Shown here one piece after another: positions 63,995 to 64,000 of a stretch of 64,000 bases of DNA (the first letter of the stretch is position 1; the number at the start of each line of letters is the position of its first letter). Both the position numbers and the translations under genes were made by a program. The stretch is taken from assembly GCF_003032475.1 (NCBI RefSeq), contig NZ_CP028369.1:5518001-5582000 (forward strand), read 5' to 3'. Source of the stretch: Streptomyces sp. P3 (GTDB lineage Bacteria > Actinomycetota > Actinomycetes > Streptomycetales > Streptomycetaceae). Under the pieces are notes generated by a model. The model saw only the letters and a program-made list of their open reading frames with translations, was not told where the DNA came from and made no database searches.

Positions 63995-64000
63995 GGAGTG

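Overview
The window is high-GC actinobacterial DNA, almost certainly a Streptomyces chromosome. Third codon positions are strongly G/C, GTG starts are frequent, genes are coupled through ATGA/GTGA overlaps, and the families are typical of the genus: Tat-exported sugar-binding lipoproteins, LacI regulators, PP2C/STAS signalling proteins, NRPSs and carbamoyltransferases. No rRNA, tRNA, CRISPR array or intact insertion sequence was seen.

Left part (1-22.4 kb). A partial nucleosidase and a DoxX-like membrane protein are followed by a HAD-fold protein that has lost its catalytic residues. A LacI regulator (1826-2890) is divergent from an ABC sugar-import operon: binding protein, two permeases and a GH2 beta-galactosidase whose first ~30 residues look like the start of a GH42 enzyme. 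A six-gene cassette (10193-16560) follows: two glycosyltransferases, a class III aminotransferase, a zinc dehydrogenase, an MFS exporter and a HAD phosphatase. It looks like a small amino-sugar, azasugar or aminocyclitol pathway. A second LacI gene and an orphan sugar-binding protein (17030-19887) end in a permease stub and transaldolase debris, the scar of a lost transporter operon. Uracil-DNA glycosylase, DUF488 and STAS genes complete this part.

Middle (22.6-31.2 kb). An E2-E1beta-E1alpha 2-oxo acid dehydrogenase operon lies beside a CBS/zinc-ribbon protein, a GAF-PP2C phosphatase, a GH15 glycosidase and a small membrane protein. A 3' fragment of an aconitase gene is embedded between two of them.

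NRPS cluster (31.2-53.0 kb). Two divergent operons face each other across a ~250-bp control region. Leftward: asparagine synthetase, SGNH hydrolase, luciferase-like monooxygenase, MFS exporter, Asp/Glu racemase and ATP-grasp ligase. Rightward: NRPS A-T-C, NRPS A-T-C-A-T-TE, a KamA-type radical SAM enzyme, a TauD-type dioxygenase and an O-carbamoyltransferase. Read colinearly the line makes a tripeptide that starts with serine and is then probably hydroxylated and carbamoylated, with a beta-amino acid possibly supplied by the radical SAM enzyme. The condensation domain of the first protein has Gln in place of the catalytic His.

Right end (53.2-64 kb). After a decayed flavin monooxygenase fragment and an orphan TetR-like operator comes a second, leftward biosynthetic operon that continues past the window edge: NDP-kinase-like protein, cytochrome P450, two dCTP-deaminase-like proteins (one without the catalytic Glu), an 858-residue protein joining a probable YqcI/YcgG N-oxygenase-like domain to a lysyl-tRNA-synthetase-like ligase, two methyltransferases, a fold-III PLP decarboxylase and a P-loop kinase. 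I recognise no described pathway with this combination. It is the strongest candidate here for a new system, perhaps nucleotide-derived and perhaps containing an N-O or N-N bond.
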